Origin: an archaeon
GTDB taxonomy: Archaea; Iainarchaeota; Iainarchaeia; Iainarchaeales; GCA-2688035
Direction: 5' to 3'
Assembly: GCA_030745815.1 (NCBI GenBank)
Contig: JASLNX010000116.1
Location: forward strand, 1-11,920
DNA: 11,920 nucleotides
Shown here: in pieces, positions 1 to 4,689 of the stretch
Layout: each line of letters starts with the position of its first letter
Numbering within the stretch: position 1 is the first letter of the stretch
Notes under the pieces: model-generated
The model's input: the letters and a program-made list of their open reading frames with translations, nothing else
Databases searched by the model: none
What the model was told of the DNA's origin: nothing
Made by a program: the position numbers and the translations under genes

Positions 1-1
1 G

Positions 2-388
2 GAACTTGCTCAAATCGCGCTTGAATTTGACGCTCTAATTGCAGAGGGTCCAGTTATGATTGCCGTTGGAAAGTATTTGGGACAAGAGCTTGCTCCAAAG
101 GGAAAAATGCCAAAGCCAGTTCCAACAAATCCAGCAGTTGCTTTGCAGGCCTTAAAGCAAATGAGTTCTGTTACAAGAGTAACAAACAAAAAAGGAAAAT
201 TTATGCCTGTTGTACAAGTTGTTCTTGGAACTGAGGCAATGGATGATAAACAGCTTGCAGAAAACGCTGTTGCTGTTGTTAATGCAGTGCAAGCAAGCCT
301 TCCAGGAAAGGCTCACAATATAAAGAGTGTTTTAGTAAAGGAATCAATGGGCCCGGCCATGAGGGTTGGAAGTAAGGGGGCGCAGTAA
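2..388 (+). CDS. rpl1: Ribosomal protein L1 (uL1), C-terminal part, 5' end outside window
   Basis: The reading frame is open from the first bases of the window and ends at TAA 386-388, giving the last 128 residues of the protein. L1 forms the L1 stalk of the large ribosomal subunit, binds 23S rRNA and helps release deacylated tRNA from the E site. Seen in the sequence are the family stretches FDALIAEGPVMIAVGKYLG and APKGKMPKPVP, close to the archaeal L1 consensus. The ATG at 56 is internal to this conserved block and is not the start. The gene is followed after 1 nt by L10, the usual archaeal stalk order (L11-)L1-L10-P1, and is certainly in one operon with it. In archaea L1 can repress its own mRNA, but the leader where that would occur is outside the window. 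Confidence 0.95.
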   Translation, partial: ELAQIALEFDALIAEGPVMIAVGKYLGQELAPKGKMPKPVPTNPAVALQALKQMSSVTRVTNKKGKFMPVVQVVLGTEAMDDKQLAENAVAVVNAVQASLPGKAHNIKSVLVKESMGPAMRVGSKGAQ

Positions 389-389
389 G

Positions 390-1412
390 ATGACAAGTCA
401 CACTGTTGCCTGGAAAAAGGCCCAGCTTGAAGAGCTTACAACGCTTGCAAATCAGTACCCTGTAATTGCAGTAGCAAGCCTTAGAAGTTTTCCAGCTTCA
501 TTATTTCAAGGGCTTAGAAAAAAGTTAAAAGGCAAGGCTGAAATCAGGGTTTCAAAAACTAGAGTTATAAGAAAGGCCTTTGAGCAGTCAAGTATCGATT
601 CTGAAAAGCTTAACAGCTATGTGAACGATTCAATTGCAATAATTTTTACTTCAATGAACCCGTTTGAAATTTACGCATTTCTTAAAAAGAACAAGGGAGA
701 TGTTGCAGCAAAAGAGGGATCACTTGCACAAAATGACATTGTTGTCCCAGCAGGAGACACTGGTCTACCGCCGGGTCCAGCCCTATCTGATTTGAAGGGC
801 GCTGGCTTAAAAGTAATGGTGCAAGGTGCAACCATTTCAATTGCAGAAGACAAGGTTGTTACAAAAAAGGGTGAACCAGTTAGTGCAGCCGTTGCAGGAA
901 CTCTTTCAAAACTTGGAATAAAACCGATCAAAGTCGGTCTAAACATTGTAGCTTGCTACGAAAACAAGGAAGTGTTTGAAGGCGACGTTCTAAACATTGA
1001 CGAGGAAGAGGTTAGAAACAATTTTATCAAAGCTTATACACAAGCATTCAACTTAGCGTTTAATGCAGGGTACTTCATAAAGGAAACAATCCCACTGCTC
1101 TTGCAAAAGGCTTTCAGAGAGTCCAAGGCAGTTGCGCTGGAAGCAGAAGTCTTATCGCCAGCAACAATTGAGGAATTTATTGCAAAGGCCGCAAGGCAAG
1201 CATCAGCTTTGAAGTCAAACATCCCAACGCAGGCCCCAACCGAGGCCAAAGCCGAAGAGAAGGTTGAAGAGAAAGCTGAGGAAAAGAAGGAAGAACCTAA
1301 GGCGGAAGAGAAGAAGGAAGAACCTAAGGCTGAGGGAAAGAAGGAAGAGCCAAAGGCTGAAGAGAAGAAGGAAGAGCCGGCCAAAGATGCGGCCGAGGAA
1401 AAAAAGGAGTAG
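390..1412 (+). CDS. rpl10: Ribosomal protein L10 / acidic P0 (uL10)
   Basis: This is the base of the ribosomal stalk: P0 binds 23S rRNA through its N-terminal domain and carries P1 dimers on a C-terminal helical spine, recruiting translation GTPases. From ATG 390 the protein is 340 residues. Residues 1-110 match the L10 RNA-binding domain. The archaeal/eukaryotic insertion domain follows, with the hallmark GDTGLPPGP at 122-130. The helical P1-binding region lies at about 210-275. Residues 280-340 are a charged Lys/Glu/Pro/Ala tail with four 9-residue repeats. An upstream in-frame TTG at 366 lies inside the L1 gene; ATG 390 is preferred because it gives the family N-terminus MTSHTVAWKK and has a G-rich Shine-Dalgarno-like stretch at 374-380. 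Oddly, the tail ends DAAEEKKE and lacks the hydrophobic GLGxLFG-type tip normally shared by archaeal P0 and P1. Confidence 0.96.
   Translation: MTSHTVAWKKAQLEELTTLANQYPVIAVASLRSFPASLFQGLRKKLKGKAEIRVSKTRVIRKAFEQSSIDSEKLNSYVNDSIAIIFTSMNPFEIYAFLKKNKGDVAAKEGSLAQNDIVVPAGDTGLPPGPALSDLKGAGLKVMVQGATISIAEDKVVTKKGEPVSAAVAGTLSKLGIKPIKVGLNIVACYENKEVFEGDVLNIDEEEVRNNFIKAYTQAFNLAFNAGYFIKETIPLLLQKAFRESKAVALEAEVLSPATIEEFIAKAARQASALKSNIPTQAPTEAKAEEKVEEKAEEKKEEPKAEEKKEEPKAEGKKEEPKAEEKKEEPAKDAAEEKKE
1272..1379 (+). repeat. Four in-frame 27-bp repeats inside the L10 tail
   Basis: Four tandem units encode KAE(E/G)KKEEP at residues 295-303, 304-312, 313-321 and 322-330 of L10. The units differ at synonymous positions (for example GCT/GCG for Ala and CCT/CCA/CCG for Pro) and by one Glu-to-Gly change. 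The array is therefore old enough to have diverged but keeps frame and charge. Slippage or unequal crossover here would change the tail length by 9 residues per step without breaking the protein. Confidence 0.9.
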
Positions 1413-1418
1413 ACTTAT

Positions 1419-1460
1419 TCAATTGATAAAAATTGTTAATTGACTTAAGAGGTGAAAATG
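1419..1460 (+). promoter_or_regulatory. Spacer with inverted repeat and ribosome binding site of P1
   Basis: The 48-nt gap between L10 and P1 is very AT-rich. It holds a perfect 6-bp inverted repeat, TCAATT (1419-1424) with AATTGA (1438-1443), around a TTGATAAAAATTG stretch that could act as an internal TATA element. It ends in AGAGGTGA (1448-1455), a good archaeal Shine-Dalgarno sequence. P1 is needed in several copies per ribosome, so an internal promoter or a processing site would make sense, but that is inference. Confidence 0.3.
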
Positions 1461-1766
1461 ATGGAGTATGTATATGCGGCAATGTTGTTGCATTCGACCG
1501 GAAAAGAAGTCAAAGAAGAAGCTGTTACCAAGGTCCTGAAGGCTGCGGAAGTTGACGCTGACAGTGCTAGAGTAAAGGCACTTGTTGCTTCACTCAAGGA
1601 AGTAAATATTGATGAGGCAATAGAAAAGGCGGCAGCAGCACCAGCAGCAGCACCAGCAGCGGCACCGGCGGAAGCAGGGGCACAAGCCAAAGAAGAAAAG
1701 AAAGAAGAAGATCCAGGAAAGACAGAGGAAGAGGCAGCAGAGGGCTTGGGTAGCTTGTTTGGGTAA
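1461..1766 (+). CDS. rpl12: Ribosomal protein P1 / L12 (acidic stalk protein)
   Basis: This is the mobile acidic stalk protein that dimerises on P0 and recruits elongation factors to the ribosome. From ATG 1461 it has 101 residues, typical for archaeal P1. Residues 1-56, starting [17 protein letters not shown], are the helical dimerisation and P0-binding domain. Residues 57-75 are the flexible Ala/Pro hinge, 76-93 a charged linker, and 95-101 the factor-binding tip GLGSLFG. The start is a choice: GTG 1452, ATG 1458 and ATG 1461 are all in frame. The GTG is part of the Shine-Dalgarno sequence GAGGTGA; ATG 1461 gives the family N-terminus with about 6 nt spacing from GGTG. It is the last gene of the stalk operon, as its terminator shows. 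ATG 1458 would only add one Met. Confidence 0.95.
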   Translation: MEYVYAAMLLHSTGKEVKEEAVTKVLKAAEVDADSARVKALVASLKEVNIDEAIEKAAAAPAAAPAAAPAEAGAQAKEEKKEEDPGKTEEEAAEGLGSLFG

Positions 1767-1802
1767 GCAGGCCCTTTTTCCCTTTTCTTATTCTATTTTT
1801 CT
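1741..1802 (+). terminator. Hairpin plus T-rich terminator of the stalk operon
   Basis: AGGGC (1741-1745) pairs with GCCCT (1771-1775), and inside it GCTT (1753-1756) pairs with AAGC (1765-1768). The hairpin overlaps the P1 stop codon and is followed by T runs at 1775-1779, 1782-1786 and 1796-1800. Archaeal polymerase stops mainly at oligo-T, so the T-rich run alone could be enough. The next transcription unit starts with its own TATA box about 35 nt downstream. Confidence 0.55.
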
Positions 1803-1828
1803 AATTACCTGAGTAGTGTTAACCAATT

Positions 1829-1846
1829 AAAGGAAATCTTTTATAG
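1829..1846 (+). promoter_or_regulatory. Archaeal BRE/TATA promoter in the 1767-2102 gap
   Basis: A purine-rich BRE-like stretch AAAGGAAAT is followed directly by CTTTTATA (1838-1845), a good archaeal TATA box. The expected start, about 25 nt downstream, falls near 1866, where the composition changes abruptly to a GC-richer, hairpin-forming segment with no open reading frame. This points to a promoter for an RNA gene rather than for the protease gene, whose start codon is some 260 nt away. Confidence 0.5.
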
Positions 1847-1865
1847 TTCCTTACCCATAGATATA

Positions 1866-2055
1866 GCTGGCGGTAGGGACACCAATTGCGTTTTGTTAAA
1901 AGCGTACATGAGGTGGTTATGTTAATGGCTCACTAGCGTTCAAGAAGGCTTTTGGTTTAATTCCGCCGGATTAGGTGGGGGCAGCAGTGGGGAAGTAAAA
2001 TTCTACCATTGCATTGCCCACCAGTCTATTAACTTTGCTTCATAGCTCGCCAAAA
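1866..2055 (+). ncRNA. Candidate structured non-coding RNA, family not recognised
   Basis: The 336-nt gap between P1 and the protease has no protein gene, but from about 1866 it looks like a stable RNA. Visible stems are TGCGTTTT...AAAAGCGTA around 1887-1905 (8 bp with one bulged G); CACC 1880-1883 with GGTG 1912-1915 enclosing it; CCGCC/GGTGG around 1963-1978 with loop GGATTA; and GCAGTGG...CCATTGC around 1984-2013. GGTGGG...CCCACC (up to 2022) is an alternative to the third stem. GGCG at 1869-1872 can pair with CGCC at 2048-2051, closing the whole domain, and AT-rich sequence follows. I compared it by eye with archaeal SRP RNA (needs a GNAR-capped helix 8 with AGCAG), RNase P RNA and 5S rRNA and saw none of their invariant blocks. 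It may be a divergent housekeeping RNA or a lineage-specific one. The ends are estimates. Confidence 0.42.
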
Positions 2056-2102
2056 TTCTTATTAACCTCTTTGCCCCTATTTTATCTTAATTTGGTGAAA
2101 AA

Positions 2103-4688
2103 ATGAGCAGGCAAATTCTTACACTATTCTTTGTTCTAGCCTTTATTTCAACAGTTAGCGCTGTAATAGAACAAGACAATCTCACCGTTTTTGCAGTAAC
2201 AAACAATGACGAAACAGCTCTTTCAGCAGGACTTTCTCTTACAATAAAACCCGGTACTGGTAAGATTTGGAGTAGTGTAGAACCATTAATTGGTACTTCA
2301 ACTCAAACAACTGAAAAGATTGCCGTAAAGGTTGCTGAAAACTACTTTAAGCGAACAAACAAATTTGATTACTTTTTTGAAATTGAAAGCACAGCATCAC
2401 TTGTTGACGGGCCAAGTGCAGGGGCTGCAATGGGTCTTCTAACAATTGCAATGCTTCAAAACAAAGAGGTTCCAGAGAACATTTCTGTAACCGGAACCAT
2501 AACTGTTGACGGCGGAGTTGGAGCAGTTGGAGGCGTTTTTAAAAAAGCCCAGAAGGCCGCGGCAACAGGAATTGATCTCTTTATGATTCCAAGAGGTGAA
2601 GCAAAGCAAATTGTCAAGCTTCCAGGAGGAGTTGAATCAATTAACCTGTCAGAGTACGCAAGGGATGAGTGGGGAATAACGGTTGTTGAAGTCTCAAACA
2701 TGGATGATGTTGTAAAGTATGCTTTCTCTGATATTGAAACAATTGATGTTAGTACACAAGCAGTTTTTACTCCGGACTTTGTTCCAGAAGTTATTTCATT
2801 CCCGCTTGAACTTGAACCAATGCACATAGTTACCTCGGACTACATTAAAAAGGCCGAACTGGGAATTAGTAAGGCAAGAAAGGCCCTTGGTGGAACCCTT
2901 CTAACCGACCCATCAATGGTTGACGCAATGCTGTCTCTTCTAAACGAAAGCGAAAAAACTCTTGAACAGGCAAAGCTTTTGCACGACCACAACTATTTGT
3001 ACAGTGCAGCAAACTATTCCTTCCTAGCAAAAGTTAATGCCTCGCTAGTTAGAGACATAAGTGACAACCCATCTCTTTTAAGTGGAAATTCTACAGTTTG
3101 GGACATAAAGCTTCTTAATCTAAAAAAGGACCTTGAGTCAATGAAAAGAGACCTTAACACACCTCTTTCAGTTGATTCAATTGAATGGTATATTTCGGCA
3201 AGGCAAAGGCTGAATTGGGCTGAGGAAAAGATTGAAACCTTGCTTGGGGACAGTGACACAATTGTCATTACTGTGGGTTCAGAGGAAGATGAGATGAAAG
3301 CTCTTGAAAAGCTTCGCGATTTTGAGTATGCAAGTGCCTGGCTTGAAGCAGCACGTGATTTCTACGCAATTTCGCTTTCCACAGATCGCCTTGTAACACA
3401 AGACACTCACTTTGATACACAACTTGACACTTACCTTGTGAATGTTGAGAATGCGTTGACAATGCTTACTGATGAGGAAAAAGACGACATTCTTAGGAGA
3501 TACAGTTCTGCTAAGCTTGCTAAAGAAAAGCGGTGGACAGCCTCTGCATTGTTTGATGCGGTTTCAGCGTTTGCATTAGCCGACTCATCAATTTACATTA
3601 AGAACCGTAGCCTTGAAGAGCTTGACGACGAACTCAAATTAAGAATTGAATCATTGCAGCAGGAAATGAATGAAGACGAAAGGCCTTCTGTTTGGCCAAG
3701 GCTTTATTTAGATCACGCTTCCTACTACAGTAAAGGGGTTGATTTCTATCGCTCACAAAATGAGAACTCGCGCGCACTTGAAATGGTAAAGAGTGGAGTC
3801 TCATTGGTTTTCCTAGCAGAAAGTATGTTTAATGTAACCCAGGAAACCAAAACATACTTTAATTCACTTCCACCAGAAAGATATTTTTCAGCTTCCACCC
3901 CAGCTGTTTTTGGCGATGAAGGATTTGTAACAGAATTTTTCTATCTTTTGGTAATATTAGCCCTAATGGCTATTGCGGCGGTTGTTCTTTTGGTTATTTT
4001 AATAACTATTTCAAAGAAGCTTAAGTCAGTTGGAAGATACTCGCTTAACCGTAAAATTATTGAAACCAGGAGACTCCAGGGAAATCTTGAGAATGACTGG
4101 GCAAACAAGAAAATTTCAAAAGAGGAGTACGAACAAAAACAGATGCAGTACCACGTGAAGCTTACTCATCTTCTTGACGAAGTGTCTGCTTTAAGTAGAT
4201 TGCTTGTTGATCTTGATCGTGACCAAGCAATGTTGCTTGCGTTTGAACAAGCGTTGAGGAATCTTAAGAAACAGAAGAAAAAGAATCTTTTGGTTGAAGA
4301 AGACTACATGAAAAACTTTGGTTACTACAACAAACAGATCGCTTCGCTTAAAAAAGGAATTTCTGAGAAGAAAAAGCAGATTGCCCTTGCAGAGCATCAG
4401 GCGGAAACTCAATCAAAGTCCAGGAGTGCAAAACAACCTGTTAAAAATTTGCCTTCTTCAAAGCAGGCAGTTTCAAAAATCAAGCTTGTAATTCCGGATC
4501 CAAAACTTGCTCTTCCAAAACCAAAATCTAAGAAGGCGCTTTTGAAGCCCGCAAGGCAGAAAAAGATTACCGGGAAGCCAACTTTTGTTTATGGAAAAAA
4601 GTCTTCAAAAAAGCCGCTGCCTGGGACAAAAAAACAGGCAAGTTCTAAAAAAAAGTCAAAACCAAAAAATAAACTTAGGGCTAGCTAA
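2103..4688 (+). CDS. Membrane-anchored Lon-like (S16 family) serine protease with cytoplasmic basic tail
   Basis: This is a predicted ATP-independent exported relative of Lon, like the archaeal S16 proteins that have a signal peptide and no AAA+ domain. Residues 1-20 are a signal peptide ending in VSA. Residues 25-210 are the Lon protease domain, with nucleophile Ser105 in DGPSAGAAMG and Lys148 in GGVFKKAQKA. The Ser-Lys spacing of 43 equals that of E. coli Lon (Ser679/Lys722), so the dyad looks intact. Residues 240-600 are an alpha-helical extracytoplasmic region, 612-636 a single transmembrane helix, 650-760 a probable coiled coil, and 770-861 a Lys/Pro/Ser-rich tail. The start has GGTGA at 2094-2098, 4 nt before the ATG. 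The expected role is membrane or envelope protein quality control; substrates are unknown. The 225-residue tail after the anchor is unusual. The stop lies 1 nt from the stop of the convergent SMC gene. Confidence 0.88.
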   Translation: MSRQILTLFFVLAFISTVSAVIEQDNLTVFAVTNNDETALSAGLSLTIKPGTGKIWSSVEPLIGTSTQTTEKIAVKVAENYFKRTNKFDYFFEIESTASLVDGPSAGAAMGLLTIAMLQNKEVPENISVTGTITVDGGVGAVGGVFKKAQKAAATGIDLFMIPRGEAKQIVKLPGGVESINLSEYARDEWGITVVEVSNMDDVVKYAFSDIETIDVSTQAVFTPDFVPEVISFPLELEPMHIVTSDYIKKAELGISKARKALGGTLLTDPSMVDAMLSLLNESEKTLEQAKLLHDHNYLYSAANYSFLAKVNASLVRDISDNPSLLSGNSTVWDIKLLNLKKDLESMKRDLNTPLSVDSIEWYISARQRLNWAEEKIETLLGDSDTIVITVGSEEDEMKALEKLRDFEYASAWLEAARDFYAISLSTDRLVTQDTHFDTQLDTYLVNVENALTMLTDEEKDDILRRYSSAKLAKEKRWTASALFDAVSAFALADSSIYIKNRSLEELDDELKLRIESLQQEMNEDERPSVWPRLYLDHASYYSKGVDFYRSQNENSRALEMVKSGVSLVFLAESMFNVTQETKTYFNSLPPERYFSASTPAVFGDEGFVTEFFYLLVILALMAIAAVVLLVILITISKKLKSVGRYSLNRKIIETRRLQGNLENDWANKKISKEEYEQKQMQYHVKLTHLLDEVSALSRLLVDLDRDQAMLLAFEQALRNLKKQKKKNLLVEEDYMKNFGYYNKQIASLKKGISEKKKQIALAEHQAETQSKSRSAKQPVKNLPSSKQAVSKIKLVIPDPKLALPKPKSKKALLKPARQKKITGKPTFVYGKKSSKKPLPGTKKQASSKKKSKPKNKLRAS

Positions 4689-4689
4689 C

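Noticed and set aside
366..389. TTG at 366 as start of L10
   Set aside because: It lies within the L1 gene and adds eight non-conserved residues; ATG 390 gives the family N-terminus.
1034..1690. Minus-strand open frames opposite the L10 tail and P1
   Set aside because: They are mirror images of the Lys/Glu and Ala/Pro repeats (Ser/Phe and Ala/Gly runs), without start signals.
1866..2055. SRP RNA, RNase P RNA or 5S rRNA as identity of the structured region
   Set aside because: GGGGCAGCAG recalls the AGCAG of SRP helix 8, but the GNAR loop and the matching 5' strand are missing at the needed distance. The RNase P core blocks and the 5S pattern are also absent. A divergent SRP RNA cannot be fully excluded by eye.
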